A stretch of 64,000 nt of DNA. Source: Hymenobacter convexus (GTDB lineage: Bacteria > Bacteroidota > Bacteroidia > Cytophagales > Hymenobacteraceae). The stretch spans positions 682,001 through 746,000 of the forward strand of contig NZ_JAUQON010000001.1 of assembly GCF_030580955.1 (NCBI RefSeq), read 5' to 3'. Below, in pieces: positions 1-11,480 of this stretch. A program made the translations under genes and the position numbers. The notes below the pieces were generated by a model. The model was given only the letters and a program-made list of their open reading frames with translations. It was not told the origin of the DNA and searched no databases. Position 1 is the first letter of the stretch; each line of letters begins with the position of its first letter.

Positions 1-1
1 C

Positions 2-1858
<1,857 letters not shown>

Positions 1859-1880
1859 TCCGCCGTAGGTTTGTAATGGA

Positions 1881-1912
1881 AAAGCCGACTGGGGTATCCC
1901 GGTCGGCTTTTT
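1881..1912 (+). terminator. Intrinsic terminator after rpoC
   Basis: A 9-bp stem (AAAGCCGAC / GTCGGCTTT) with a 12-base loop is followed by a T-rich run, 22 bases after the rpoC stop codon. It separates rpoC transcription from the genes downstream. Confidence 0.9.
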
Positions 1913-1953
1913 CTGTTTTGACGAGATATCAATCTGAACTAGCCACCTGATTT

Positions 1954-2286
1954 ATGTCAATTCTAAATTCAGAAATCGAAACTAGTTTACTAACTCTTCT
2001 CGGGTTAATGGCTTATGTGGCAGTAGGGGCTTGGTATATATTGGGCATTTTACTTCTGCTGGTTTACGTTGCAATACTGTTCATCTTTATCTTCAGTAAG
2101 AATACGTTTTGGCGTGTTGTTGCATGGATTCCTAGTATTCTGGTTGGAATAATGAGCACACATATACTGCGTGCTCATTGGGATGGTCTGGAAGCAGCCA
2201 TTTGCGCCTTTTTACTCGTTCCAGCTTTAGTAGGTATTTTCACAGAGCACAGGTTGAGTCGTAAAAGAATGCGAACAAATAAATGA
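1954..2286 (+). CDS. Small hypothetical membrane protein
   Basis: This 110-residue protein is almost wholly hydrophobic, with three or four likely transmembrane segments (about residues 12-28, 30-50, 55-70 and 80-95) and a basic C-terminal tail (RLSRKRMRTNK). I do not recognise a family. Its codons are clearly richer in A and T than those of rpoC or the ribosomal genes, which suggests later acquisition. It lies between the rpoC terminator and the DUF3467 gene, where related genomes usually have no extra gene. The ATG follows an A/T-rich stretch with no clear promoter. Expression is likely because the frame is intact and strongly membrane-like, but the function is unknown. Confidence 0.65.
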   Translation: MSILNSEIETSLLTLLGLMAYVAVGAWYILGILLLLVYVAILFIFIFSKNTFWRVVAWIPSILVGIMSTHILRAHWDGLEAAICAFLLVPALVGIFTEHRLSRKRMRTNK

Positions 2287-2344
2287 AGAGACTTCGCTAG
2301 GTCGGTCAGCACGACGTTATTTATACTTTAAACACACTCACCCT

Positions 2345-2668
2345 ATGCAACCAACCGACCAAAACCCAGACCCCAACGCCATCAACATCGAGCTTTCCGA
2401 AGCCATGGCCGAGGGCGAATACGCCAACCTCGCCATGATTGCGCACAGCAACAGCGAGTTCGTGATTGACTTCATCCGCATGATGCCCGGCCTGCCCAAG
2501 GCCAAGGTGAAGGCGCGCATCGTCGTCACGCCCGAGCACGCCAAGCGCCTGTTGCAAGCCCTGACCGAGAACATCGAGCGGTTTGAAGCCGCTTTCGGCA
2601 CCATCAAGATGCAGAGCGAAGCGCCTAGCTACCCGATGAACTTCGGCGGCGCGGTAGGGGAGGCGTAA
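2345..2668 (+). CDS. DUF3467 family protein
   Basis: This 107-residue protein matches the DUF3467 family: ELSEAMAEGEYANLAMIAHS, then FVIDFIRMMPGLPKAKVKAR and a helix containing PEHAKRLLQALTENI. The family is widespread in Bacteroidota and is usually found exactly here, between rpoC and rpsL. Its biochemical role is not established. The conserved position suggests a link to transcription or translation, but that is inference. The start codon is the ATG directly before QPTDQNP, and the length is normal for the family. Confidence 0.9.
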   Translation: MQPTDQNPDPNAINIELSEAMAEGEYANLAMIAHSNSEFVIDFIRMMPGLPKAKVKARIVVTPEHAKRLLQALTENIERFEAAFGTIKMQSEAPSYPMNFGGAVGEA

Positions 2669-2688
2669 GAAATTTCTTGCCGCTCGTT

Positions 2689-2696
2689 TATCTTTA
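2689..2696 (+). promoter_or_regulatory. Possible -7 element abutting a start codon
   Basis: TATCTTTA matches the Bacteroidota -7 box TAnnTTTG at all but the last base and lies only 6 bases before the ATG at 2703. No good -33 box is visible. If it is used, the transcript would be leaderless or nearly so. Confidence 0.35.
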
Positions 2697-2702
2697 GTGT
2701 CT

Positions 2703-2843
2703 ATGGAAATCGTCTTTGAAGTGCCCGCTGAGAAGGCGGAGTTCATGCTGGAACTGTTGCGTAGCATTCGCTTCGTGAAGAACCCGCGGCGACTGCGGGT
2801 GCGAAAAGTATCTACGCCCTCACCTGACACTGAGAAGAAATAG
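2703..2843 (+). CDS. 46-residue hypothetical protein
   Basis: This short frame starts MEIVFEVPAEKAEFMLELLR, continues with a basic stretch (NPRRLRVRKV) and ends in SPDTEKK. The pattern of a beta strand, a helix and a basic tail recalls small Bacteroidota proteins sometimes compared with antitoxins, but I cannot assign a family. It has a -7-like box 6 bases upstream and a strong terminator 18 bases downstream, which together make it look like a self-contained gene. No toxin partner is adjacent: the next gene is an unrelated 187-residue orphan beyond the terminator. Confidence 0.6.
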   Translation: MEIVFEVPAEKAEFMLELLRSIRFVKNPRRLRVRKVSTPSPDTEKK

Positions 2844-2860
2844 AATCTACTGATTAAATG

Positions 2861-2900
2861 CACAACAGGCCCGCCGGACTTCGGCGGGCCTGTTGTGTTT
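2861..2900 (+). terminator. Strong intrinsic terminator
   Basis: A 16-bp stem (CACAACAGGCCCGCCG and its complement) with a short loop ends in TGTTTATTT. It lies just after the 46-residue gene. The long, nearly symmetric stem could also work on the opposite strand. Confidence 0.88.
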
Positions 2901-2923
2901 ATTTGCTTTAGAATAATTCAACT

Positions 2924-3487
2924 ATGAGAGCAAAACGATTACGCGGGTTTGGTAGACACATGCGCGTACATATAAAACGGGCTGCTAGTGATGTGGCACT
3001 GGATACCGATTGGCTTGAGCAACATCACTACGATTACGAGAAGTTAGGATTGGCTCCCTGGCACGTATCGGATAAGCCTCCACTTGCTATAAGAAAGCTA
3101 TGGTTGGGTAAGTTGGTTGTGGACTTTCAGCAATGGCACAAGCAATTGAAGCAGCAATATGCTGACTTCTATCTGGCAATCTGGCTATTTGAACCCCATT
3201 TTGGTGATTCACAGCTTGTAGCTGGTATTGAAGAACAAAAAGCGCACTACGAAGGGCTTTTTGGAGAGCCAGTGGCACTGTCACTCCCAATGGAATACCA
3301 AGTATTGCCAGGAGTAAGGGATTTGCAATGGACTGCTCTTGCTTACGTCACTCCATTCTACCCGGAAGATTTCGCTTCATTAGGTTCTTGGGCATTGAAG
3401 AAGCCGCATTGGCCAACGGAATCACCCAGCGGGGAAAAGATGATTGCCGTGCAAATAGGGGTGGTGTGGGTCGGGAAAATGGCGTAG
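2924..3487 (+). CDS. Orphan hypothetical protein (187 aa)
   Basis: This soluble protein of 187 residues has no recognisable domain. It is rich in aromatic residues, with many Trp (DTDWLEQHHY, LGLAPWHVSD, KLWLGKLVVDFQQWHKQL, YLAIWLFEPHFGDSQL), and ends in IGVVWVGKMA. It has no signal peptide or membrane segment. The Trp/Tyr-rich pattern with acidic patches resembles small immunity-like or phage-borne proteins, but this is only an impression. Codon use is A/T-richer than in its neighbours, which fits acquisition. It stands alone between a terminator and the rpsL promoter. Confidence 0.6.
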   Translation: MRAKRLRGFGRHMRVHIKRAASDVALDTDWLEQHHYDYEKLGLAPWHVSDKPPLAIRKLWLGKLVVDFQQWHKQLKQQYADFYLAIWLFEPHFGDSQLVAGIEEQKAHYEGLFGEPVALSLPMEYQVLPGVRDLQWTALAYVTPFYPEDFASLGSWALKKPHWPTESPSGEKMIAVQIGVVWVGKMA

Positions 3488-3510
3488 TCAAAATTAACAT
3501 CCTCACTCTG

Positions 3511-3542
3511 TTTGCTATTGCGGTGAAATAATCTTACCTTTG
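3511..3542 (+). promoter_or_regulatory. Promoter of the rpsL-rpsG-fusA-rpsJ operon
   Basis: The -33 box TTTG (3511-3514) and the -7 box TACCTTTG (3535-3542) are separated by 20 bases and fit the Bacteroidota consensus. The leader to the rpsL ATG at 3590 is about 40 bases. Confidence 0.8.
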
Positions 3543-3589
3543 CAAGCCAAATTTTAGGGGCAAACGGCTCCAAACAAACCATTCGCTAA

Positions 3590-4021
3590 ATGCCAACCAT
3601 TAACCAACTCGTACGGAAAGGCCGTGAGGCTTTGACTACCAAGTCGAAGTCGCCCGCCCTTGATTCGTGCCCGCAGCGTCGGGGCGTGTGCACCCGTGTG
3701 TACACCACCACGCCTAAGAAGCCGAACTCGGCTATGCGCAAAGTGGCCCGTGTGCGCCTTACCAACGGTAAGGAAGTAAACGCATACATCCCCGGTGAAG
3801 GCCACAACCTCCAGGAACACAGCATTGTGCTGATTCGTGGCGGCCGGGTTAAAGACTTGCCAGGTGTTCGCTACCACATCATCCGTGGCGCCCTGGACAC
3901 CGCCGGTGTAAGCGGCCGCACGCAGCGCCGTTCGAAGTACGGTGCCAAGCGCCCGAAGCCGGGTCAACCCGCCGCAGCAGCTGGCAAGGGTGGCAAAGGC
4001 GCACCCGCTAAAAAGAAATAA
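3590..4021 (+). CDS. rpsL: Ribosomal protein S12
   Basis: S12 sits at the decoding centre of the 30S subunit and helps monitor codon-anticodon pairing. The core is canonical ([44 protein letters not shown]). The lysines of the PKKPNS and RVKDLPG motifs, whose substitution commonly gives streptomycin resistance, are unchanged. The protein is 143 residues against about 124 in E. coli; the difference is a C-terminal tail rich in Ala, Gly and Lys ([18 protein letters not shown]). It is the first gene of its operon, directly downstream of a good promoter and followed by rpsG after an inverted-repeat spacer. Confidence 0.98.
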   Translation: MPTINQLVRKGREALTTKSKSPALDSCPQRRGVCTRVYTTTPKKPNSAMRKVARVRLTNGKEVNAYIPGEGHNLQEHSIVLIRGGRVKDLPGVRYHIIRGALDTAGVSGRTQRRSKYGAKRPKPGQPAAAAGKGGKGAPAKKK

Positions 4022-4030
4022 ATAGAATTA

Positions 4031-4110
4031 GTAGCGAGTAATAAGTATTGAGTGGCAGGCCAGTCCTGCTGCTCGCTACTCAATACTTACTACTACATAC
4101 TTACTACTAT
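4031..4110. repeat. rpsL-rpsG intergenic inverted repeat with tandem 14-mers
   Basis: 4037-4053 pairs with 4078-4094 (16 of 17 bp). Alternatively 4031-4038 (GTAGCGAG) pairs perfectly with 4072-4079, so the two stems are mutually exclusive. ATACTTACTACTAC is repeated in tandem at 4083-4096 and 4097-4110, just before the rpsG start. There is no T tract, so this is not a typical terminator. Confidence 0.75.
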
Positions 4111-4111
4111 C

Positions 4112-4579
4112 ATGAGAAAGTCAAAACCGAAGAAGCGCATCTTGCTGCCGGACCCTAAGTACAAGGAGACGCTGGTAACCCGTTTCGTGAACTACATGAT
4201 GTACGACGGCAAGAAAAACCTGGCGTACACCATCTTCTATGACGCCTGCGACCTCGTGGAGCAGCGCACCAAGGAGAGCGGCCTCGAAATGTGGCGCAAA
4301 GCGTTGAACAACGTGATGCCCACCGTGGAAGTGAAAAGCCGCCGCGTAGGTGGTGCCACCTTCCAGGTTCCGATTGAAGTGCGCGCCGACCGCCGCATTT
4401 CGGTAGGTGCCAAATGGATGATTCAGTACGCCCGTCGTCGTGGTGAGAAGACCATGAAGGACAAGCTGGCTGGCGAAATCATCGCTGCCGCCAAAGGCGA
4501 AGGTGCTGCCGTTAAGAAAAAAGACGACACCCACCGCATGGCTGAGGCCAACAAGGCCTTCTCGCACTTCCGTTTCTAA
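4112..4579 (+). CDS. rpsG: Ribosomal protein S7
   Basis: S7 nucleates assembly of the 30S head and lines the E site. The protein is 155 residues, the normal length. I take the start at [19 protein letters not shown]; an in-frame ATG 60 bases upstream would translate the intergenic hairpin and add a sequence unlike any S7. Conserved blocks are visible: [33 protein letters not shown] and [18 protein letters not shown]. In E. coli S7 represses its own operon; here the folded rpsL-rpsG spacer would be the obvious target, but no known S7 site is recognisable. Confidence 0.97.
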   Translation: MRKSKPKKRILLPDPKYKETLVTRFVNYMMYDGKKNLAYTIFYDACDLVEQRTKESGLEMWRKALNNVMPTVEVKSRRVGGATFQVPIEVRADRRISVGAKWMIQYARRRGEKTMKDKLAGEIIAAAKGEGAAVKKKDDTHRMAEANKAFSHFRF

Positions 4580-4585
4580 ACTGGA

Positions 4586-4669
4586 AATTTGGGTTTGGGG
4601 TCTTAGGGACTTGGATTTATTTGACGGACTGTTCTGTTAAACGACCCAAGACCTGAGACCCCAAATTTT
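4586..4669. repeat. rpsG-fusA intergenic imperfect inverted repeat
   Basis: TTTGGGGTCTTA (4594-4605) pairs with TGAGACCCCAAA (4654-4665) at 11 of 12 positions, and the flanks extend the arms imperfectly. The arms are low-complexity variants of GGGGTCT. There is no U-run after the stem. Confidence 0.65.
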
Positions 4670-4686
4670 AAGCCTTAACCAACATC

Positions 4687-6825
<2,139 letters not shown>

Positions 6826-6830
6826 GTGAC

Positions 6831-6870
6831 TAGCGGTTAGTAGCTGCTGTTTGTCGGCTACTAACCGCTA
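6831..6870. repeat. fusA-rpsJ perfect 14-bp hairpin
   Basis: TAGCGGTTAGTAGC (6831-6844) is perfectly complementary to 6857-6870 across a 12-base loop, 6 bases after the fusA stop codon. There is no T tract, so it is more likely an RNA-processing or stability element, or a repeat relic, than a terminator. Confidence 0.8.
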
Positions 6871-6923
6871 ATCATTAAATCAAAGCTTTTCAAAACGGAG
6901 GCAATCGGCTTCCACCAATCACA

Positions 6924-7229
6924 ATGAACCAGAAAATTCGCATTAAGCTGAAAAGCTACGACCACAACCTCGTAGACAAATCGGCCGAGAAAATCGTGAA
7001 AGCTGTGAAGGCCACCGGTGCCATCGTTAGCGGCCCGATTCCTTTGCCGACCCAAAAGGAGAAGTTCACCGTGCTGCGCTCGCCCCACGTGAACAAGAAG
7101 AGCCGGGAGCAGTTCCAGCTTTGCACCTACAAGCGCCTCGTAGACATCTTCTCGACCTCGTCGAAGACCGTTGATGCCCTGATGAAGCTGGAATTGCCCA
7201 GCGGCGTTGACGTAGAAATCAAAGTCTGA
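6924..7229 (+). CDS. rpsJ: Ribosomal protein S10
   Basis: S10 is a 30S head protein that also serves as the NusE transcription factor in antitermination complexes. The 101 residues are canonical ([52 protein letters not shown]). It normally leads the S10 operon directly into rplC. Here it is cut off from rplC by a strong terminator and an unrelated membrane gene, so it is the last gene of the str operon. Confidence 0.98.
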   Translation: MNQKIRIKLKSYDHNLVDKSAEKIVKAVKATGAIVSGPIPLPTQKEKFTVLRSPHVNKKSREQFQLCTYKRLVDIFSTSSKTVDALMKLELPSGVDVEIKV

Positions 7230-7256
7230 GGCACCGATTTCAGTCTTAATTGAGTT

Positions 7257-7294
7257 AAAGCCCCACCGCAATTCGTTGCGGTGGGGCTTTTTCT
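7257..7294 (+). terminator. Strong intrinsic terminator after rpsJ
   Basis: A perfect 15-bp stem (AAAGCCCCACCGCAA and its complement) with a TTCG tetraloop is followed by TTTTC. It ends the rpsL-rpsJ transcript and uncouples rpsJ from rplC. Confidence 0.95.
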
Positions 7295-7325
7295 TTGGAA
7301 CTTGCGCGGCCACTACTGATTCTTC

Positions 7326-8600
7326 ATGCTTGCTGTCTTTTCTCTTGAGCGACTACACCGTTCTGCCTTCTTCTTCTGTGTCTGCATCATCATCAGCATT
7401 TTCTTGGCCAACTGGCTGAGAGTGGCGTTGGGAATTGCAATGGGAGGACTGGCCGTGACCGGGGTGGTCTACGCCTTGGTGCATAAGCGCGTTGCGAACT
7501 TGAGACTATGGCCAGTCTTTGGAAGTATTGCCTTGGTCTATGTGCTACACCTGACCGCAGGCCTCCATACCGAGGCGGCCAATATGGATGAATACCGGTT
7601 CGATTTAGGAATGCAATTGCCTTTCCTGATGCTGCCGCTGGCATTCTGGATACTACCGCCTTTTCCGGGCCGCTACTTGCGTTGGCTATGGTTATTGTTC
7701 ATCGCCATAACGACGCTGGCCGCAGTAGGGGCCACTATCAACTATGCCCTGCACGCGGCTGAGATTAACGAGAGCTACTACCGCTCGAAAGTGATGCCGA
7801 CGGAACCTGACCACATCCGCTTCAGTCTAATGATTACGCTTGCCATCGCAGCCGGTATCACATTACTGGAGCGCCAAGCAGTACGGACAGCTTGGCGGCC
7901 TTGGATGATTGGAATTATAGTGGCGCTGGTTCTTTTCCTGCACATGCTCGCGGTGCGTAGTGGCGAAATGACCTTCTATGCGTTAGGTGGACTGGCGGTG
8001 CTGTGGCTGGTGCTTCGTAAGCAGCAGTGGAGGCGAGCCGGAATACTTGCCGCTGCGTTGCTTTTATTACCTGTCTTCAGCTATGTAGCTTTTCCGACCT
8101 TCCGGAATAAGATATCGAATACCAAAACTGACGTTACTGTAGCTCGTCAGAAGACTAGCGACGAGGGAAAGAAATTCTCTATATCCGGACGTCTCTACTC
8201 CTATAAAGCCGCGCTGAACGTCTGGGAGGACAATAAGCTCTTTGGTGTCGGTAAGCCAGATTTGGAAAGCGAAATGGCCATCCGCTACGCCGAAACCTAT
8301 CCGGAAATGACCAGTGAATACTATATCCTGCCCCACAACCAGTATCTATATAATCTGGCCGCGTATGGTGTGGTAGGGCTATTGGTCTTCTGCTGGGCAA
8401 TGTTCTATCCTGCTTGGTGGGCCCGGCATAAGTGCGCCCCATTGTTGCTGGCCCAGTACGTCAGCATCGCTCTTTCCTTCCTAGTCGAATACACGCTGGA
8501 AACGCAGATTGGCTTAGCCTTCGTCTTGTTCTTCCTGATGCTGGCTTTGCAAGGCTCCCTGCCGAGCGACGACAACGACCCCGTCTGGCGCCCGGCCTAA
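7326..8600 (+). CDS. O-antigen ligase / polymerase family membrane protein
   Basis: This integral membrane protein of 424 residues has about ten to twelve transmembrane segments. It carries the large periplasmic loop of the Wzy/WaaL superfamily, including a basic segment and the PHNQYLYNLAAYGVVG motif near residue 340, which matches the conserved H-N-x-Y-L signature. Such proteins ligate or polymerise lipid-linked glycans at the outer face of the inner membrane. The glycan cannot be inferred because no sugar-transfer genes are adjacent. It lies alone between the rpsJ terminator and the rplC promoter, an unexpected place inside the ribosomal supercluster. A second member of the family is at 34.4-35.8 kb on the other strand. 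Confidence 0.82.
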   Translation: MLAVFSLERLHRSAFFFCVCIIISIFLANWLRVALGIAMGGLAVTGVVYALVHKRVANLRLWPVFGSIALVYVLHLTAGLHTEAANMDEYRFDLGMQLPFLMLPLAFWILPPFPGRYLRWLWLLFIAITTLAAVGATINYALHAAEINESYYRSKVMPTEPDHIRFSLMITLAIAAGITLLERQAVRTAWRPWMIGIIVALVLFLHMLAVRSGEMTFYALGGLAVLWLVLRKQQWRRAGILAAALLLLPVFSYVAFPTFRNKISNTKTDVTVARQKTSDEGKKFSISGRLYSYKAALNVWEDNKLFGVGKPDLESEMAIRYAETYPEMTSEYYILPHNQYLYNLAAYGVVGLLVFCWAMFYPAWWARHKCAPLLLAQYVSIALSFLVEYTLETQIGLAFVLFFLMLALQGSLPSDDNDPVWRPA

Positions 8601-8667
8601 ATCGCCCAGCAAAACACGCCATCCACCGGAGCTAACAGCCTCACTGAGAAAATATTTCTCAGCCACA

Positions 8668-8699
8668 TTGGGATAGCGCCAGCTTTTTTTCTATCTTTG
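8668..8699 (+). promoter_or_regulatory. Promoter of the rplC operon
   Basis: TTG (8668-8670) and TATCTTTG (8692-8699) are 21 bases apart. The -7 box is followed by CACTCCC, a sequence also present after the distal rpsH promoter. The transcript would have a leader of about 60 bases before rplC. Confidence 0.8.
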
Positions 8700-8711
8700 C
8701 ACTCCCTTAGC

Positions 8712-8739
8712 GAAAACGGCACTCGGCCGTTTTCTTTTT
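8712..8739 (+). terminator. Terminator-like hairpin in the rplC leader (candidate attenuator)
   Basis: GAAAACGGC (8712-8720) pairs perfectly with GCCGTTTTC (8726-8734) across a 5-base loop and is followed by TTTTTG. It lies between the promoter and the start codon of rplC, so it would stop transcription before the operon unless it is suppressed. Confidence 0.7.
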
Positions 8740-8762
8740 GTGTTCATTAATAACCAAATAGA

Positions 8763-9383
8763 ATGCCTGGCATCATCGGTAAAAAAATCGGTATGACAAG
8801 CCTCTTCACTCCGGATGGGAAAAACATTCCCTGCACGCTCATCGAAGCGGGTCCGTGCGTAGTGACGCAGGTTAAGACTATCGCGAATGACGGTTACACC
8901 GCCATTCAAATTGGGTACGGCGAGAAAAAAGAGAAGAACACCACCAAAGCATTGGTTGGTCACTTCAAAAAAGCCGGTACTACCCCCAAGAAAAAATTGG
9001 TTGAATTCCGCCTCGACGCCGAATCGACCTACGCCGCTGGCGCTACCATCGACGCGACTCTCTTCGAAGAGGGCGAGTTTGTGGACGTAGTAGGCACTTC
9101 CAAAGGCAAGGGTTTCCAGGGCGTTGTAAAGCGTTACAACTTCCAGGGTGTTGGTGGCCAGACCCACGGCCAGCACAACCGCCTGCGTCACCCCGGTTCT
9201 ATCGGTGCTTGCTCGTGGCCTTCGCGCGTATTCAAAGGAATGCGCATGGGTGGCCGCATGGGCAACGACCGCGTGAAAGTGCAGAACCTGAAGGTGATGC
9301 GCGTAGTAGGCGACAAGAACCTGATTCTGGTGAGCGGCTCGATTCCCGGCGCGAAGAATTCTTACGTGGTAATCGAGAAATAG
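8763..9383 (+). CDS. rplC: Ribosomal protein L3
   Basis: L3 is a 50S protein that reaches towards the peptidyl-transferase centre and starts subunit assembly. The 206 residues begin [19 protein letters not shown]. The conserved [18 protein letters not shown] and [13 protein letters not shown] segments are present, including the Gln normally methylated in some bacteria (GGQTHG). It opens the rplC-rpsN block behind its own promoter and a terminator-like leader hairpin. rplD follows 9 bases after its stop. Confidence 0.98.
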   Translation: MPGIIGKKIGMTSLFTPDGKNIPCTLIEAGPCVVTQVKTIANDGYTAIQIGYGEKKEKNTTKALVGHFKKAGTTPKKKLVEFRLDAESTYAAGATIDATLFEEGEFVDVVGTSKGKGFQGVVKRYNFQGVGGQTHGQHNRLRHPGSIGACSWPSRVFKGMRMGGRMGNDRVKVQNLKVMRVVGDKNLILVSGSIPGAKNSYVVIEK

Positions 9384-9392
9384 ACTAGTACG

Positions 9393-10031
9393 ATGGAACT
9401 CGCAGTATATAACCTCAAAGGCGAAGACACCGGCCGCAAAGTGACCCTGTCTGACGCCATCTTCGGTCTCGAAGTAAACGAGCACGTGATGTACCTGGAC
9501 GTGAAGCAGTACCTGGCCAACCAGCGCCAGGGCACGCACAAGTCCAAGCAGCGCAACGAGGTGCACGGCACCACGAAGAAGCTGAAGAAGCAAAAAGGTA
9601 CGGGCGGTGCCCGCGCCGGCAGCATGAAGTCGGGTGTGTTCGTAGGTGGTGGCCGCATGTTCGGTCCCCAGCCCCGCGACTACGGCTTCAAACTGAACAA
9701 GAAGACCAAGCGCGTAGCTCGCCTCTCGGCCCTGTCGAGCCTGGCGAAGGACGGCAAGATTTCCCTGGTGGAAACCATCTCGCTGGCTGCTCCCCGCACC
9801 AAGGACTTCGTTGCCATCCTCGACGGCCTCAAGCTGAACAATGGCAAAAAGACCATGCTCGTGACCGGTGAGGTCAACAAAAACGTGCTCCTGAGCGCCC
9901 GCAACCTGCAGAAAGTGAAAGTGTCGACGCCCGTAGGCCTCAACACCCACGACCTGCTGAACACGGACACGCTCCTGATTTCGGAAGACGGCATGGCTTC
10001 ATTGGTTGAACTCTATAGCACCGCCGAATAA
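9393..10031 (+). CDS. rplD: Ribosomal protein L4
   Basis: L4 lines the polypeptide exit tunnel with an extended loop; in E. coli it also represses the S10 operon by attenuation. The 212 residues carry the loop motif KKQKGTGGARAGS, the conserved VFVGGGRMFGPQPRDY, and the globular fold. Its gene overlaps rplW by one base (TAATG), so translation is probably coupled. L4 is the natural candidate to act on the terminator-like hairpin in the rplC leader; this is inference from E. coli. Confidence 0.98.
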   Translation: MELAVYNLKGEDTGRKVTLSDAIFGLEVNEHVMYLDVKQYLANQRQGTHKSKQRNEVHGTTKKLKKQKGTGGARAGSMKSGVFVGGGRMFGPQPRDYGFKLNKKTKRVARLSALSSLAKDGKISLVETISLAAPRTKDFVAILDGLKLNNGKKTMLVTGEVNKNVLLSARNLQKVKVSTPVGLNTHDLLNTDTLLISEDGMASLVELYSTAE

Positions 10032-10318
10032 TGAGCACCCTGAAACGCCCCATCGTTACCGAAAAGGCCACCGGCCTGAACGAGAAAGGTCGCTACACGT
10101 TCGAAGTGGAGCGCACCGCCAACAAAGTGCAAATCAAGAAGGACATTGAATCGCTGTACGGCGTGACGGTAACCGAAATCAACACGATGCGCACCATTGG
10201 CAAAATGAAGTCGAAAGGCACCAAAGGCGGCCAGGTTTCCGGTCGTCGCGCCCACGGCAAGAAAGCCATTGTGACCGTGAAAGAAGGCGATGTAATCGAC
10301 TTCTACGGCAACCTCTAG
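10031..10318 (+). CDS. rplW: Ribosomal protein L23
   Basis: L23 lies at the tunnel exit and is the docking site for trigger factor and SRP. The 95 residues include LKRPIVTEKATGLNEKGRYT and VTEINTMRTIGK. The start ATG overlaps the rplD stop codon. The length is typical. Confidence 0.97.
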   Translation: MSTLKRPIVTEKATGLNEKGRYTFEVERTANKVQIKKDIESLYGVTVTEINTMRTIGKMKSKGTKGGQVSGRRAHGKKAIVTVKEGDVIDFYGNL

Positions 10319-10369
10319 GCCGCAAGCTTCGCCTCAAATTTTTCGCCGCAAAAGCACAACTAGCTAGTA

Positions 10370-11197
10370 ATGGCACTTAAAAAACTCAGACCAACAACCC
10401 CAGGGCAGCGCTTCCGCGTTGCGCCGGCGTTCGACGAGATTACGACGTCGACCCCGGAGAAGTCGCTGATGACTTCCCTCTCCAAATCGGGTGGCCGGAA
10501 CTCTTCCGGTAAAATGTCCAACCGCTACATCGGCGGTGGTCATAAAACCCAGTACCGCATCGTGGACTTCAAGCGCGACAAAGCCGGTGTTCCGGCCGTC
10601 GTGAAGTCCATCGAGTACGACCCCAACCGCACCGCGCGTATCGCCCTCGTCAACTATGCCGATGGTGAGAAGCGTTACATCATCGCTCCCGCCGGCATGA
10701 CGGTAGGCGCGAAGATTGTGTCGGGCCCCGGCGTCGCTCCCGAAGTAGGCAATACCTTGCCGCTGCGTGAGATTCCCCTCGGTACCATCCTCCACAACAT
10801 TGAGTTGCAGCCCGGCCAGGGCGCGGCCATGGCTCGCTCGGCCGGTACCTACGCCCAAATCGTAGCCCGCGAAGAGAAGTACGCCACGCTGAAATTGCCT
10901 TCGGGCGAGATGCGCATGGTGCTCGTGACCTGCATGGCCACCGTTGGTACCGTGTCGAACGGCGACCACATGAACACTGTGATGGGCAAAGCCGGCCGTA
11001 ACCGCTGGGCTGGTCGTCGTCCGCGTGTTCGTGGTGTGGTAATGAACCCTGTCGACCACCCCATGGGTGGTGGCGAAGGCAAATCGTCGGGTGGTCACCC
11101 GCGTAGCCGTAACGGCATTTTGGCTAAGGGCCAGAAGACTCGTAACAAGAACAAGTATTCGGAGAACCTGATTGTGAGCCGCAAAGGCAAGAAGTAA
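10370..11197 (+). CDS. rplB: Ribosomal protein L2
   Basis: L2 is needed for subunit association and peptidyl-transferase activity. The 275 residues are collinear with the family; the conserved [20 protein letters not shown] segment near residue 225 contains the universally conserved histidine. The start follows the rplW stop by 51 bases, the longest gap in this block, with no clear promoter. Confidence 0.98.
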   Translation: MALKKLRPTTPGQRFRVAPAFDEITTSTPEKSLMTSLSKSGGRNSSGKMSNRYIGGGHKTQYRIVDFKRDKAGVPAVVKSIEYDPNRTARIALVNYADGEKRYIIAPAGMTVGAKIVSGPGVAPEVGNTLPLREIPLGTILHNIELQPGQGAAMARSAGTYAQIVAREEKYATLKLPSGEMRMVLVTCMATVGTVSNGDHMNTVMGKAGRNRWAGRRPRVRGVVMNPVDHPMGGGEGKSSGGHPRSRNGILAKGQKTRNKNKYSENLIVSRKGKK

Positions 11198-11200
11198 TAT

Positions 11201-11479
11201 ATGGCACGTTCACTCAAAAAAGGGCCGTACATTGACTTCCGGCTGGAAAAGAAAGTCACGGCACTCGAAACGGCTGGTAAGAAATCGGTGGTGAAGACTT
11301 GGTCGCGCCGCTCGATGATTTCCCCGGATTTCGTTGGCCACACATTCGCTGTTCACAACGGCAATAAGTTCATCCCGGTGTATGTGACCGAGAACATGGT
11401 AGGGCACAAGTTGGGCGAATTCGCCCCGACGCGTAACTTCCGTGGTCACGTCGCCAAAAAAGATAAAGGCAAGCGCTAA
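11201..11479 (+). CDS. rpsS: Ribosomal protein S19
   Basis: S19 is a 30S head protein that contacts S13 and the A-site tRNA region. The 92 residues begin [19 protein letters not shown] and contain [20 protein letters not shown] and [12 protein letters not shown]. It starts 3 bases after rplB. Confidence 0.98.
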   Translation: MARSLKKGPYIDFRLEKKVTALETAGKKSVVKTWSRRSMISPDFVGHTFAVHNGNKFIPVYVTENMVGHKLGEFAPTRNFRGHVAKKDKGKR

Positions 11480-11480
11480 G

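Noticed and set aside
4052..4111. A 20-residue N-terminal extension of S7
   Set aside because: It would be translated from the inverted repeat between rpsL and rpsG; S7 proteins start at the next ATG.
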